The notes under the pieces: model-generated
Database searches by the model: none
Seen by the model: only the letters and a program-made list of their open reading frames with translations
What the model was told of the DNA's origin: nothing
Shown: positions 25,132 to 35,180 of the stretch, one piece after another
Numbering within the stretch: the stretch's first letter is position 1
Layout of the letters: every line of letters starts with the position of its first letter
Translations under genes and position numbers: made by a program
NCBI RefSeq assembly: GCF_003012795.1
Contig: NZ_PXYH01000004.1
Span: forward strand, 1-64,000
Direction of reading: 5' to 3'
From: Zobellella taiwanensis
GTDB lineage: Bacteria; Pseudomonadota; Gammaproteobacteria; Enterobacterales; Aeromonadaceae
DNA: 64,000 nucleotides

Positions 25132-26139
25132 TTAAAGGTTGGCAATAATGGCCTGGGTAAATTCCGTGGTGCTGGCATGGCCGCCCAGATCCCGGGTGAC
25201 CGTTTTGCCCTCGGCAATGGTCTTGGCCACAGCCTGGCGGATTTGCGCCGCCTTGTCGGCCATGCCGAGGTGCTCCAGCATCTGGATGGATGCCAGGATC
25301 ACCGAGCAGGGGTTGGCGATGTTCTGGCCGGCGATGTCCGGCGCCGAGCCGTGCACGGCTTCAAAAATGGCCACGTCCTTGCCGATGTTGGCGCCCGGCG
25401 CCATGCCCAGACCACCCACCAGGCCGGCGCACAGATCCGAGAGGATGTCGCCGAACAGGTTGGTGGTGACGATAACGTCGAACCGCTCGGGATACATCAC
25501 CAGGTTCATGCAGGCGGCGTCCACGATCATCTCGTTGGTCTCGATATCCGGATAGCGCTTGGCTACTTCCCGGGCGACTTCCAGGAACAGGCCTGAGGTG
25601 GATTTGAGGATGTTGGCCTTGTGCACTATGGTGACTTTCTTGCGGCCTTCGTTGCGGGCCAGCTCATAGGCGAACACCACGATGCGCTCGGCGCCCTCGC
25701 GGGTGATGATGCTCATCGCCTCGGCACTGCTGTTGTCGTCGGCGCGCTTCTGGCCGGCACCCGAATACATGCCCTCGGTATTTTCGCGGATGGTGATGAT
25801 GTCGATGTTCTCGAACCGGCTCTGGGTGCCTTCGAAGGACACCACAGGGCGGACGTTGGCGTAGAGGTTGAACTTTTTGCGCAGCGAGACGTTGATGGAG
25901 GTGAAACCGCCGCCTACCGGGGTGGTCAGGGGGCCTTTGAGGGTGATTTTGTTTTTGGCGATAAGGTCGAGGGTGGCCTGGGGGAGAAGTTCGCCGTGTT
26001 TTTCGAGGGCCGTGAGGCCGGCGTCGGCGTAGTCGTAGTGAAAGTCACAACCGGCGTGATCCAGGATTTGCAGGGCGGCGTCGATAATACTGGGACCGAT
26101 ACCATCGCCCGGGATCACGGTAATACTGCGTTTGCTCAT
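25132..26139 (-). CDS. Isocitrate dehydrogenase, short NAD-type
   Basis: This 335-residue protein of the isocitrate/isopropylmalate dehydrogenase superfamily carries RENTEGMYSGAG (substrate binding), TIVHKANILKSTSGLF (catalytic lysine) and GDILSDLCAGLVGGLGMAPG (metal-binding aspartates). Length and sequence fit the short NAD-linked isocitrate dehydrogenases rather than LeuB or the 416-residue NADP-Icd. It would make 2-oxoglutarate from isocitrate. It is monocistronic, ending at the shared terminator. A homoisocitrate or tartrate dehydrogenase role is less likely. Confidence 0.85.
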   Translation of the reverse strand: MSKRSITVIPGDGIGPSIIDAALQILDHAGCDFHYDYADAGLTALEKHGELLPQATLDLIAKNKITLKGPLTTPVGGGFTSINVSLRKKFNLYANVRPVVSFEGTQSRFENIDIITIRENTEGMYSGAGQKRADDNSSAEAMSIITREGAERIVVFAYELARNEGRKKVTIVHKANILKSTSGLFLEVAREVAKRYPDIETNEMIVDAACMNLVMYPERFDVIVTTNLFGDILSDLCAGLVGGLGMAPGANIGKDVAIFEAVHGSAPDIAGQNIANPCSVILASIQMLEHLGMADKAAQIRQAVAKTIAEGKTVTRDLGGHASTTEFTQAIIANL

Positions 26140-26218
26140 GGGCAGCGTTCCGTTATCAGTTATTGGGTAGGGGAAGTTGTTTTGGTCCGGCTTTTATAAC
26201 ATTTTTGGCGCATTTTGC

Positions 26219-27001
26219 CTATGGCCCTTTAGTCGAATGCGGGTAACGCAGGGCCTGCAGGTTAAAGCCCAGCTCGATATCATCCACTAACCTGACCAGT
26301 TGCCTGGCCAGCAATGCGTCGTTTTTATGTTGCTGCACGGTGTTTTGTTCTTTGGAGACCGGGGCCGAGGCCAGCAGGGCGTCCAGGTTGCCGAATTGTT
26401 GCAATAGCGCTCTGGCCCGCTTGGGGCCTATGCCCGGCACGCCCTTTATCTGGCTGCCGGACACCCCGGTGAGCGCCCAGTAGTCCACCAGCTGGACCGG
26501 TGCCAGGCCGTATTGCCGCCGGACATGTTCCTCGTCCAGCCAGCGCTGGCCGAAATGATCCCACAGCCGGATGCAGGGACCGAGCAGCTGGCAAAATCCC
26601 TGATCGGTAGACACTATGGTGGCCTGCCGGCGATGGCGGGCCAGGGTCGAGGCCAGGGTGGCCACCAGGTCATCCGCCTCCTCGGTTTCCGACAGCAACG
26701 CTTCCACGCCCAGGCGCAGCAGGCTCTGCTGCAGTTCGCCGAGGTGGCCTGCCAGATCCTCCGGCATGGGCGAGCGGTTGCCCTTGTAGTCGGGATAAAG
26801 CCGGTGGCGAAAGCCGACGGGAGCGCCGTCGAACACCGCCACCACATGGCTTGGGCGAAACTGGCCGAGCAGCTTGTGCACCCCGTGCTCCAGCGCCGCG
26901 CCGGTGGCGGCGAGCCGGGCCGGCGACTCGGGGTGGCGCCCCTGCTGCACCGCGTACAGCCGGCGGATCAGGTTGAGGGCATCCAGGATCAGCAACTGCA
27001 C
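26219..27001 (-). CDS. xni: Flap endonuclease Xni (ExoIX-like)
   Basis: This 260-residue protein is related to the 5'-nuclease domain of DNA polymerase I. It starts LLILDALNLIRRLYAVQQG, has the metal-site segment SETEEADDLVATLA, and a helix-hairpin-helix (IKGVPGIGPKRARALLQQFG). Xni cleaves branched DNA flaps, and E. coli Xni has a potassium-binding helical arch. It lies 9 bases downstream of ppnN, as in related genomes. Confidence 0.92.
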   Translation of the reverse strand: MQLLILDALNLIRRLYAVQQGRHPESPARLAATGAALEHGVHKLLGQFRPSHVVAVFDGAPVGFRHRLYPDYKGNRSPMPEDLAGHLGELQQSLLRLGVEALLSETEEADDLVATLASTLARHRRQATIVSTDQGFCQLLGPCIRLWDHFGQRWLDEEHVRRQYGLAPVQLVDYWALTGVSGSQIKGVPGIGPKRARALLQQFGNLDALLASAPVSKEQNTVQQHKNDALLARQLVRLVDDIELGFNLQALRYPHSTKGP

Positions 27002-27010
27002 CCGTTGTCC

Positions 27011-28366
27011 TCAGCGGTTGATGCGGTAGCAGGGCACATAGGCGGTGCCGGGCAGTTTCATCCGCTGCTGTGCGACGAACTGCTGCAACAGTTTGTCCAT
27101 CATTTTCATCAGCTTGGGATCGCCGTTGATCAGGAAGGGGCCCTTTTTCTCGATGGCGTGGATGCCCCCTTCCTTGACGTTGCCGGCGACAATGCCCGAA
27201 AAGGCCCGGCGCAGGTTGGCGGCGAGCTGCTGGGACGGCTGCTCCCAGTGCAGGTTGAGGTTGGCCATGCTGTCGTGGTCGGGCACAAAGGGCAGCTGGA
27301 ACTCGGGCTCTATCTTGAGCGACCAGTTGAAGGAGTAGGCGTCGCCCACCGACTTGCGGTAATCCCGGATCAGCGGCATGGCGCCCTTCATGCGGCGGGC
27401 CACTTCCGCCGGATCATCGATGATGATCTGGTACAGGGACTGGGCGTCGGATCCTAAGGTGGCGCCGATGAACTCATCCACGCTGCGGAAGTAGTTGGCG
27501 CTTTCCTTGGGGCCGGTAAGCACGATGGGGATGGGCTGGCTACGGTTTTCCGGGTGCAGCATGATGCCGAGCAGGTAGAGAATTTCCTCGGCGGTGCCCA
27601 CCCCGCCGGGAAAGATGATGATGCCGTGGCCCAGGCGGACAAAGGCTTCCAGGCGCTTTTCGATGTCCGGCAGTATCACCAGCTCGTTGACGATGGGGTT
27701 GGGCGGCTCGGCGGCGATGATGGACGGCTCGGTCAGGCCGATGTAGCGGCTGCCGGAGACCCGCTGTTTGGCGTGGCCCACGGCGGCACCCTTCATCGGT
27801 CCCTCCATGGCGCCCGGGCCGCAGCCGGTGCAGATGTTGAGCTCGCGCAGGCCCAGCTCGTTGCCCACCTCGCGGGTGTACTGGTATTCCACCGGGTTGA
27901 TGGAGTGGCCGCCCCAGCACACCACCAGGCTGGGATCGGCGCCGGGATTGACCGCCCGGGCGTTGCGCAGGATGGAGAACACCAGGTCGGTGATATGCAG
28001 CGACGACGTCAGGTTGAACTGCCTGACGGTTTGCAGGTGGCTGTTGACATAGATGATGTCGCGCAGCACCGAAAACAGGTGGTCCTGGATGCCGCGAATG
28101 ATCTCGCCGTCGACGAAGGCGTGGTCGGGTGGATTGAACAGCTCCAGCTTGACCCCGCGCTCGCGGCGGATGACGTTGATGTCGAAGGACTTGTAGCGAT
28201 CCAGTATTTCCTTGGAACTGTCGGTCTTGCTGCCGGAGTTGAGCACCGCCAGGGCGCAGTTGCGAAACAGCTGGTACAGGTCGCCGGAGGCGGACTGTTT
28301 GAGGCGATCGACCTCGATTTGGGACAGCATGCTCATGCTGCCGACCGGATTGATGTGGGTAATCAT
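27011..28366 (-). CDS. ppnN: Pyrimidine/purine nucleotide 5'-monophosphate nucleosidase PpnN
   Basis: This 451-residue protein has the LOG-family catalytic signature [17 protein letters not shown] and the phosphate-binding region [20 protein letters not shown]. The extra N- and C-terminal domains are specific to PpnN (YgdH). The enzyme hydrolyses nucleoside monophosphates such as GMP and AMP to base and ribose 5-phosphate. In E. coli it is activated by (p)ppGpp. It is sandwiched between xni and a diguanylate cyclase on the same strand, 28 bases after the latter. Confidence 0.94.
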   Translation of the reverse strand: MITHINPVGSMSMLSQIEVDRLKQSASGDLYQLFRNCALAVLNSGSKTDSSKEILDRYKSFDINVIRRERGVKLELFNPPDHAFVDGEIIRGIQDHLFSVLRDIIYVNSHLQTVRQFNLTSSLHITDLVFSILRNARAVNPGADPSLVVCWGGHSINPVEYQYTREVGNELGLRELNICTGCGPGAMEGPMKGAAVGHAKQRVSGSRYIGLTEPSIIAAEPPNPIVNELVILPDIEKRLEAFVRLGHGIIIFPGGVGTAEEILYLLGIMLHPENRSQPIPIVLTGPKESANYFRSVDEFIGATLGSDAQSLYQIIIDDPAEVARRMKGAMPLIRDYRKSVGDAYSFNWSLKIEPEFQLPFVPDHDSMANLNLHWEQPSQQLAANLRRAFSGIVAGNVKEGGIHAIEKKGPFLINGDPKLMKMMDKLLQQFVAQQRMKLPGTAYVPCYRINR

Positions 28367-28394
28367 GATGGATTCCTAATGAATGGGGCGTGGC

Positions 28395-29894
28395 TCAGTC
28401 GATGACGAGCTGATTGCGCCCTGCGTGTTTGGCTCGGTACAGAGCCTGGTCGGCGCGCTCCAGGGCTGAAGTGGTGCTGTCCCCCGCCCGCAGCAGGGTG
28501 GCACCGATGGAGGCGGTGATGGTAACGCGCTCTTCCTTGAAACGAAACGGTATCTTTCTGATCTCCTCGCGCAGGGTTTCCAGCGGCCGGTTGAGGTGTT
28601 CGCCGGAGACATTGAGCAGCAGGATGACGAATTCCTCGCCGCCGAAGCGGGCCACGAAATCGGTCTCGCGCAGGGACTTTTTGATGGTCCGGGCAATCAG
28701 CCGCAGCGCCTTGTCGCCCGCCAGGTGGCCGAAGCGGTCGTTGATTTCCTTGAAATAGTCGATATCGAGCAGGGCGATGGCCAGGGGCTCCCGGTAGCGC
28801 AGCCAGCGCCGGTATTCCAGCTCCAGCCGTTCGTTCATGGCCGCCCGGTTGTAGATCTGGGTCAGGCTGTCGATGAACAGTTTTTCATTTTGGGTGGTGA
28901 GGCGCTGGCGGTACTGCTCGGCTTCCTCCTTCAGCTCGGTGAGCTGCTGCTCCATGGCATCAAGCCGGTCGAGCAGCGACTGCTCCCGTTCCTGCAGCCG
29001 CTGGTGCTGGTCCAGGATATGGCTGATGCTGCGCAGCCGGGGCTCGATCTCGGCCTGCAGGGCGGCGTCACTCTGGCCCACCAGGTGCTCGCCGATGGCC
29101 CTGAGCTCGCCGGCGATATGGTGGCCGTGGTGGGCGCGGGCATCGAACAGGGCCTGGCCCTCGCTCAGGGAGATGGCAAAGTGGTGGTGCATGTCGCCCA
29201 GGCTGCCGTTGAGCCGGGTCAGAAATCGGGTCGACTGCTGGCGCTCCTGGCGGCAGCCCTCGATGACCAGCTCGATCAGGCGCAGGCACAGTGCCGGCAG
29301 GGTGTCGGGCCTGGGCTTGTCGAGCAGCCGGCTCTGGATGGCGGTCAGCTCGGCGCCCACCTCGCCGGTAAAATGCAGCTCGTCGATCAATTGCTGCAGC
29401 TTGTAGCACAGCTCGTGGTGCAGGTCCGGCTCGGCCGGCGGCGCGGCGCACTGGGCCAGGGCCTGGCCATAGCACTCGAACAGGGACCAGACTCGTCCCG
29501 GGTAGCCGTGATGCTCGAGCGACTCCAGCTCCTGCACCAGGCTCGCCGAGGCGGGCGGCGCACAGGCCGCCAGTTGCAGCCGGCGGGCGGCCTGTAGCAG
29601 TTGCTCGCCGCCCAACTGCTGCAGCTGGTCAAACCGGCGCTGGCAGCGGCGCAACCGCGCCAGTTGCTGCTCCAGGGTGGCGGCCAGTTGGGGCAGGACG
29701 GGCAGGGCATCCGGTTCCGGCTCCTGGCGCGCGCGCGCATTGCCGGCAAACAGCCTGTGCCACTGGCCCAAAAGATGGCCGCTGCCCGGCTCGGGCAGCG
29801 GCTCGCCGTGCTGCAAATCGGCCAGTACCCGGTCCAGGGTGTCGATAACGCAGCTCAGCTCCTTCAGGGTCTGTTTGTCTGTCAGGTTGTTCAT
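28395..29894 (-). CDS. Diguanylate cyclase with long helical N-terminus
   Basis: This 499-residue protein has about 330 residues of predominantly helical N-terminal sequence, including a Gln/Glu-rich coiled coil before residue 330. A catalytic GGDEF domain follows (DSLTQIYNRAAMNERL…, active site FARFGGEEFVILL near residue 415). A product-inhibition I-site (RETD) lies five residues before GGEEF. It should make c-di-GMP in the cytoplasm with feedback control. No membrane helix is apparent. The gene begins 37 bases after the TPR/degenerate GGDEF gene and precedes ppnN, suggesting one operon. Confidence 0.92.
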   Translation of the reverse strand: MNNLTDKQTLKELSCVIDTLDRVLADLQHGEPLPEPGSGHLLGQWHRLFAGNARARQEPEPDALPVLPQLAATLEQQLARLRRCQRRFDQLQQLGGEQLLQAARRLQLAACAPPASASLVQELESLEHHGYPGRVWSLFECYGQALAQCAAPPAEPDLHHELCYKLQQLIDELHFTGEVGAELTAIQSRLLDKPRPDTLPALCLRLIELVIEGCRQERQQSTRFLTRLNGSLGDMHHHFAISLSEGQALFDARAHHGHHIAGELRAIGEHLVGQSDAALQAEIEPRLRSISHILDQHQRLQEREQSLLDRLDAMEQQLTELKEEAEQYRQRLTTQNEKLFIDSLTQIYNRAAMNERLELEYRRWLRYREPLAIALLDIDYFKEINDRFGHLAGDKALRLIARTIKKSLRETDFVARFGGEEFVILLLNVSGEHLNRPLETLREEIRKIPFRFKEERVTITASIGATLLRAGDSTTSALERADQALYRAKHAGRNQLVID

Positions 29895-29931
29895 TATTCA
29901 CCATTTACCCGAGCGCAGGCGGGACAGTGGA

Positions 29932-32178
29932 TTAATCCGGGACCGCCGGCGCCGGCGCCAGGGCGTGCCAGTCTATGTGCTGTTTGTTGTGCGAACTGTT
30001 TACCTTGACCAGTCCCTTCAGGATTGCCTGTATGCAACAGTGGCGAATATCGCCGTTGAAGAAGGCCGCCTGCTGGCAGTCGACCGCCAGCAGTTCGACC
30101 CAGGCCGGTTCGCCGGTGCGTTCCGACAGCTGGTGGGCGGCGGCCATGGCCAGGTACAGGATGTCCCCCAGCCGCAGATCGTCCAGCGCATGGGGCGCCT
30201 TGGGCAGGAAGGGATGTCCGATAATACCGATGGCCAGGCGCCGATCAAGCTCGAATTCACAGGGGAACTCGGCGAACATCCGCTCCAGCCCCGCCAGGGT
30301 CTGCTGCAATTCGGCCACCTGGCGCTGGGAAATCACGTAAATGAACTGGCCTTCGCGCAGGTCGTAGAGCCGGGCCTTGGGATGGATGCGGCCCCTGAGG
30401 TAGTCGCCGAGCCGCTGCTGGATGGCGGCGGCCTGGCCCAGACCGACCCGTTCGCTGAGATCGGTCATGAAGGGCACGTGCAGCAGCAGGTAGTAGATCT
30501 TGTCGTTGAAGGGGCGTGCCTGCTCCTCGTTCAGGTACCATTGTTCGGAGCGCTGCTGGCGCTTGGCCATTTCCTGGGGCAGGCGCAGCATCAACTGGCG
30601 CCAGTTGGGCAGGCCGGTGCGCGATTCGAGCAGCAGGGTACGCTGCAATTCCTCGTTCTGGCGCTGCAGGCGGCGGCTGCGCAGCAGGTTGCGCAACAGG
30701 CCGTAAATCAGCAGGGGCGTGAGCAGGCTCAGGCTGGTGGCGAGCAGGGCGAAGCGCTGACGATCCTGCTGCAACTGTTCGCCGTGGCGGGCCAGCTCGG
30801 TCAGTTCGCGCTCCTGCTGCAGCTGCAGTTCGTTGTCCTGCACCAGACTCTGGGTCAGTAGCCGGTTGAGCTTAGAGGCCCGCTCAAAGTAGGCGTGGAA
30901 GGCCTTTTGGTGGCTCAGGGCCTGGATCGGGTTGCCGCTGGTCTCGAACAGGCGGGCCAGCAGGCGGTGGCTTTCGATCAGTCGGGGCACGTCATCCCGC
31001 TGCTGGGCCAGGCCGAGGGCGCGTTCCAGCTGCAACAGCGCCAGCCCGGGCTCGCCCAGCTCCAGATGCAGGCGGCCAAGCTGGAGCAGGGCGTCGGTCT
31101 GGCGGGCCAGATCGCCGCCGTGCTCAAAGCCGCCGCGGGCCAGGTCGAGGTAATGGCGGGCCTCGCCGAAGTTGCCCAGTTGCAGGTAGGACTGGCCTAT
31201 CTCCAGGTAAAGGCGCGCCATCAGGGCGCTGTCGCCCTGGATCTTGACCAGGTCGAGGGCGTTGAAAAAATAGACCAGCGCCAGGTTGGCGTCGTTGCCG
31301 GCGCGGGTAACCCGGCCGAGGTTGATCAGCGAGCCTATCAGCAGGGGGCTGTTGCCGAGCAGTTCGAATTCGGTGGTGGCCTGGTTGGCGTAGTGCACCG
31401 CCCGATCCCCCTGGCCGAGGGCGGCATAAATGGCGGCGGCCTTTTCCGCCGCCATGGCCTTCAGGTAGTACTGGCGGCGCTGGCCGAGCAGGTTCAGGGT
31501 TTCAACGAAGTGGGACAGCGCCAGCTCATCCTGCTGCAGCAACTGGTAATATTCGCCGAGCAGGAAGTTGGCCCAGGCCTGACGCGGCCCGTCGCCCTGT
31601 TGCAGGGCCTGCAGTCGGATTTGCTCGAAGCCCTGCCGGGCCTGGTCGAAGCGGTGCAGGTGGAGTTGGGTGAAGGCCTGCAGCAGTTGCAGGTCGCCCT
31701 GCAGGCGGGTGTCGGCGGGCAGTCCGTCGGCGGCCTGCTCGAGCAGGGCGGCGGCCTGCTCCGGACGCTGCCCGGCCAGCGCCAGCTTGGCCTTGATCAG
31801 CAGGCTGGCGGCCAGGATATCGTGCTGGGAGTGGCGCCTGGCCAGGGCGATGGCCTGGTTGATGCTGACGTCTGCCGGCAGCAGCAGGCCTTCGTTGGCC
31901 TGGCACAGGGCCTGCAGTTGCCAGGCGGCGAAGGTCTGTTCCCGGGTGCGGTAGCGCCGGGCCTGCTCCAGGTGGTCGAAATCCTGGCGGGAACTGATCA
32001 TCTGCACCGGATCCGCTTCCTGGCGTTGCAGGAAGTGGTTGGTCAGCGCCACGCATTCGTTGGGGCGGCTGAGCATGAGCTGTCGCGCCCGCAGCAGCTC
32101 GGCGGGCTCGGGTTGGTACGACGACAGCGGTGGCGCACCGGCCAGGTGCGACACCAGCACGGCGACAGACAAGATCAC
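29932..32178 (-). CDS. TPR-repeat membrane sensor with degenerate GGDEF domain
   Basis: This 748-residue protein begins with an N-terminal export signal (ILSVAVLVSHLAGAPPLSS). Tetratricopeptide-like repeats follow from about 60 to 440 (for example YLEIGQSYLQLGNFGEARHY). A membrane helix lies near 480-500 (FALLATSLSLLTPLLIYGLL), and a C-terminal GGDEF-fold domain starts near 525. In the position of the GG(D/E)EF loop the sequence is REGQF, so cyclase activity is unlikely. Periplasmic TPRs with a dead cytoplasmic GGDEF domain suggest a sensor or scaffold, perhaps controlling the active cyclase encoded next. The start is GTG at 32178. Confidence 0.8.
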   Translation of the reverse strand: MILSVAVLVSHLAGAPPLSSYQPEPAELLRARQLMLSRPNECVALTNHFLQRQEADPVQMISSRQDFDHLEQARRYRTREQTFAAWQLQALCQANEGLLLPADVSINQAIALARRHSQHDILAASLLIKAKLALAGQRPEQAAALLEQAADGLPADTRLQGDLQLLQAFTQLHLHRFDQARQGFEQIRLQALQQGDGPRQAWANFLLGEYYQLLQQDELALSHFVETLNLLGQRRQYYLKAMAAEKAAAIYAALGQGDRAVHYANQATTEFELLGNSPLLIGSLINLGRVTRAGNDANLALVYFFNALDLVKIQGDSALMARLYLEIGQSYLQLGNFGEARHYLDLARGGFEHGGDLARQTDALLQLGRLHLELGEPGLALLQLERALGLAQQRDDVPRLIESHRLLARLFETSGNPIQALSHQKAFHAYFERASKLNRLLTQSLVQDNELQLQQERELTELARHGEQLQQDRQRFALLATSLSLLTPLLIYGLLRNLLRSRRLQRQNEELQRTLLLESRTGLPNWRQLMLRLPQEMAKRQQRSEQWYLNEEQARPFNDKIYYLLLHVPFMTDLSERVGLGQAAAIQQRLGDYLRGRIHPKARLYDLREGQFIYVISQRQVAELQQTLAGLERMFAEFPCEFELDRRLAIGIIGHPFLPKAPHALDDLRLGDILYLAMAAAHQLSERTGEPAWVELLAVDCQQAAFFNGDIRHCCIQAILKGLVKVNSSHNKQHIDWHALAPAPAVPD

Positions 32179-32277
32179 GATAACGGTTACCGAAACAAGG
32201 CAAAGTAAGGGGCAGTTTACGGAGCCGGCCGGAGGGAGTCCAGTTTCCGCTCGGTGCCGCCTGCCCCTGGCCGAGAA

Positions 32278-33129
32278 TTACTGGCGCGCCAGCCTGACGT
32301 TGGCGGCCTTGCCGGCCACATTGCTGCGGTAGGGGTTGATGTCCAGGCCGCCGCGCCGGGTGTAGCGGGCATACACGGTCAGCTCCTTCGGCCGGCAGTG
32401 GGTGAGCAGGTCCATGAAGATGCGCTCCACGCACTGTTCGTGGAATTCGTTGTGCTGGCGAAAGGCGACCAGATAACGCAGCAGTGCCTCGCGGCGGATA
32501 CGCGGGCCCTGGTAGCGGATCATCACACTGCCCCAGTCGGGCTGGCCGGTGACCAGGCAGTTGGACTTGAGCAGGTGGGAATGCAGGGTTTCGTTCACCT
32601 CCTCCGGCTCGGTGGCTCCCTGCAGCAGGGCGGCGTCGGGCTGGTAGCGGTCTATGTCGATATCCAGCTGGTCGATGCAGTCGCCCGGCAACAGGCCGAA
32701 CTGGGCCGGTGCCACTGCCAGCTCGAACAGTTTCACCCCGACCCGGCCCTGGGCGCAGGCGGACAAATCCCGGGTCAACCGCTCGCTGACGTCTTCCAGG
32801 CTGTCGAACCGGCTTTGGTTAAAGCTGTTGAGGTAAAGCTTAAAGGATTTGGACTCGATCAGGTTGGCGCTGCTGGCAGGAATGCGCACTTCGCCCATGG
32901 CCACCACCGGCTTGCCCCGGGCATTGAGCCAGGACAGCTCGTACAGGTTCCACAGATCCTCGCCGGCAAAGGGCAGGGCGTCCGCCGACAGACCGAGATC
33001 GTCGCGGTTCAGGCTGCGCGGCACCGGCTGCAACTGGCCCGGGTCATATTCGCAGACATAGCTGCTCTGCTTGCCGAGGGGCAGGGCGTCCAGCGCCTGG
33101 CTCTGTTGGTATTTCTGCTCTGGTGTCAT
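32278..33129 (-). CDS. queF: NADPH-dependent 7-cyano-7-deazaguanine reductase
   Basis: This 283-residue QueF is of the two-domain type, like E. coli (282 residues). It has the QueF motif [12 protein letters not shown] and the catalytic cysteine region [17 protein letters not shown] near residue 190. QueF reduces preQ0 to preQ1 in queuosine tRNA modification. It is divergent from syd, as in enteric genomes. Confidence 0.95.
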   Translation of the reverse strand: MTPEQKYQQSQALDALPLGKQSSYVCEYDPGQLQPVPRSLNRDDLGLSADALPFAGEDLWNLYELSWLNARGKPVVAMGEVRIPASSANLIESKSFKLYLNSFNQSRFDSLEDVSERLTRDLSACAQGRVGVKLFELAVAPAQFGLLPGDCIDQLDIDIDRYQPDAALLQGATEPEEVNETLHSHLLKSNCLVTGQPDWGSVMIRYQGPRIRREALLRYLVAFRQHNEFHEQCVERIFMDLLTHCRPKELTVYARYTRRGGLDINPYRSNVAGKAANVRLARQ

Positions 33130-33202
33130 CTGGGGTTCCGGTTGCTAGAATGGGGCATGGATCGCCCTGGCGGGCGGAGCTGCCTTATTGTGAGACTTTA
33201 GT

Positions 33203-33742
33203 ATGCAAGATCAAGTCGTGCAGGCGCTGGAAGGCCTGTTCGAGCGTTACCGGCGCCGCTACGGCCGGCCCCTGGCCGAGTACCTGGCGGGGGATGATTC
33301 TCCGGCAGCCCTGCCGCCGGCCCATGATGGGCGCATTGGCTGGCGGCCCTTTCGCCGGCCCTCGGCGGGAAGTTTCGACAATGTCGGCCAAGCCCTGGAG
33401 ATGCCGGTTCATCCGGCCCTGGCGGGGCTGTTCGGCCATTACTTTGCCGGCAACCTGCCACTGTGTTTCAAGGGCCTCTTCCTCACCCTGCTCCAGCCCT
33501 GGAACCAGGACGATTTTGAGCGCTTGCAGCAAAACCAGATTGGCCACCAGCTGATGCAGCGCAAGCTGGGCCTGGCGCCGACCTGGTTTATCGCCAGTTG
33601 CCGGGACGAACAGCGACTGGTCACCCTGGACAATGCCGGCGGCGCCGTGTGGCTGGAACGGCTGGGCAAGGGCCGGATAGGCGTGCTGGCGCCGGATCTG
33701 GCCGGTTTTCTGCGTCGCGCCGAGCCGATGGGCCCGGATTGA
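33203..33742 (+). CDS. syd: SecY-interacting protein Syd
   Basis: This 179-residue protein matches Syd (181 residues in E. coli), with AGLFGHYFAGNLPLCFKGLF and LTLLQPWNQDDFERLQQN. Syd binds SecY at the cytoplasmic face and disfavours defective translocons. Its divergent pairing with queF is conserved. It is followed by convergent DUF2310. Confidence 0.92.
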   Translation: MQDQVVQALEGLFERYRRRYGRPLAEYLAGDDSPAALPPAHDGRIGWRPFRRPSAGSFDNVGQALEMPVHPALAGLFGHYFAGNLPLCFKGLFLTLLQPWNQDDFERLQQNQIGHQLMQRKLGLAPTWFIASCRDEQRLVTLDNAGGAVWLERLGKGRIGVLAPDLAGFLRRAEPMGPD

Positions 33743-33829
33743 TACGCACAGGCGCATCGCCAATCCATCCCAGGGCACGAAACGTCTCCCCGTCGCCGGT
33801 GGTGGCCGTCTCCCATGCAAAGCCGTGGA

Positions 33830-34603
33830 TCAGGACTTGAAATCCCAGGAAATATTGGACAGCAGCCGGCAGGGGTCGCAGCGGAAGTCGAAAATATCGT
33901 GCAGCGGCTCGGCCAGCCGCCAGTCGCCGCCGCAGCCGGGACAGGGGCGTTCCTGCTCTGCGGCCAGGCTGTCGCCGCCCACCCGGTAGAGGTAGTAGTA
34001 GGTTGGCACCCGGGTCAGGTATTCGATGCGCTTGGCCAGATCCCGGCCCCGACGGCTGAGCAGGCTGGCGGCGGCGGAAATTTCCGACACCGCGGCGTGT
34101 TCCAGGATGGAACCGTTCATCTGCAGTTGATCGCAGGCTTCCCAGTCTTCCTGCCATTTGAGCACCTGCTTGCCATCGCCGTTGGCCACCGCCGGTATCC
34201 GGTAAAGGGGGATAGGGGCGAAATGGTCGCCGCAGCGCAGGGGCGAGCAGGTATGCAGGTAGCTGGTGTACAACAGTTGCCAGGCCGGGGTGTGCGCCTC
34301 GTCGGTGGTGTCGGAGTTGAGATCCGGGCCGCGCTGGGTGACCTGGGGGCTGGTCAGCCCGACCTGGTGCAGGCGCGTGATGGCCAGCTCCACCTGGCGG
34401 CTGTGATGGCGCGGGTGCAGGCTGTCCTGCTCCGGGCAGACCACCCGGCTGGCGAGCCGGCCCTGGTGGATGGTGGTGGGGAACTCCCGGCCGAGGATCT
34501 GGCCGTTGTAGCGCAGGGCATCGAGCAACTGGCGCACCGCCGACTCGGCGTCCGCCAGGGACACATCCTGATAACAGTCAAAACCCAGTTCGCAGACCCA
34601 CAT
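33830..34603 (-). CDS. DUF2310 zinc-ribbon protein
   Basis: This 257-residue cytoplasmic protein carries two CxxC pairs near the C-terminus (ERPCPGCGGDWRL and FDFRCDPCRLLSNISWDF), forming a probable zinc ribbon. The sequence resembles DUF2310, annotated as zinc-ribbon nucleic-acid-binding proteins in Vibrio and Aeromonas relatives. Activity unknown. It overlaps the preceding small gene by one base, so they are co-translated. Confidence 0.82.
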   Translation of the reverse strand: MWVCELGFDCYQDVSLADAESAVRQLLDALRYNGQILGREFPTTIHQGRLASRVVCPEQDSLHPRHHSRQVELAITRLHQVGLTSPQVTQRGPDLNSDTTDEAHTPAWQLLYTSYLHTCSPLRCGDHFAPIPLYRIPAVANGDGKQVLKWQEDWEACDQLQMNGSILEHAAVSEISAAASLLSRRGRDLAKRIEYLTRVPTYYYLYRVGGDSLAAEQERPCPGCGGDWRLAEPLHDIFDFRCDPCRLLSNISWDFKS

Positions 34604-34878
34604 CAGCGTGCCTGCTCCAGTTGCCGTTCCAGCCGGGCCAGCCGGTTTTCGAGCGCCTCGATGCGCGCGCGCAGATCGTCGGCCGGGTCGGCGGCGGGCA
34701 CGGGCGCCGGGGTGGCCCCGGGCAGGCTGGCCGGCGCCTGTTTATAGCGGCCGATAAGCTGCAGCAGCTCGCTCATGGGAACGGGCCCGGCAAGCCGGGC
34801 CCTGACCGCGGCGGTGGTGACGCTTTTGCCTTCGCGCACCAGGCCGTGGATGGCGTTGATGATTTCCTGGTTGGACAT
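34603..34878 (-). CDS. Small coiled-coil protein of unknown function
   Basis: This 91-residue protein has an N-terminal helical segment (MSNQEIINAIHGLVREGKSV) that could be a small winged-helix-like domain. A Pro/Ala-rich linker follows, and it ends in a heptad-repeat helix (DLRARIEALENRLARLERQL). I do not recognise a named family. Its placement between DUF2789 and DUF2310 genes with a one-base overlap indicates a genuine gene. The coiled coil suggests oligomerisation. Confidence 0.75.
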   Translation of the reverse strand: MSNQEIINAIHGLVREGKSVTTAAVRARLAGPVPMSELLQLIGRYKQAPASLPGATPAPVPAADPADDLRARIEALENRLARLERQLEQAR

Positions 34879-34895
34879 CTTGGCTCCCTTGGGGA

Positions 34896-35123
34896 TTATC
34901 TCAGGCTGGCATTGAGCTGGTCGATGACCTCGGCCCAGTCCGAGTCGCTTTGCAGCCCTTCTTTGAGAAAACTGGCCTGGGACCGGTTCCAGAAAGGGGC
35001 ATCCACCAGCTCGACGCCGGCGGGCAGACGGTGGTTGTGCAGAAAGTGTTCAATGCCCTGGTGGCTGGCGTCCAGTCCCAGTTGTTCGAAAAGTTCGCTG
35101 AAAGGATGGGTGATATGCTCCAT
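34896..35123 (-). CDS. DUF2789 protein
   Basis: This 75-residue acidic protein begins MEHITHPFSELFEQLGLDAS and contains IEHFLHNHRLPAGVELVDAP, which fits the small DUF2789 family. Function unknown. It is 17 bases upstream of the coiled-coil gene on the same strand. Confidence 0.8.
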   Translation of the reverse strand: MEHITHPFSELFEQLGLDASHQGIEHFLHNHRLPAGVELVDAPFWNRSQASFLKEGLQSDSDWAEVIDQLNASLR

Positions 35124-35180
35124 GTTCGCCTCCGTTGTCGGTTGCCTGGCAGGGAGCCTGTCGGCACCCTGTAGTGGTTC

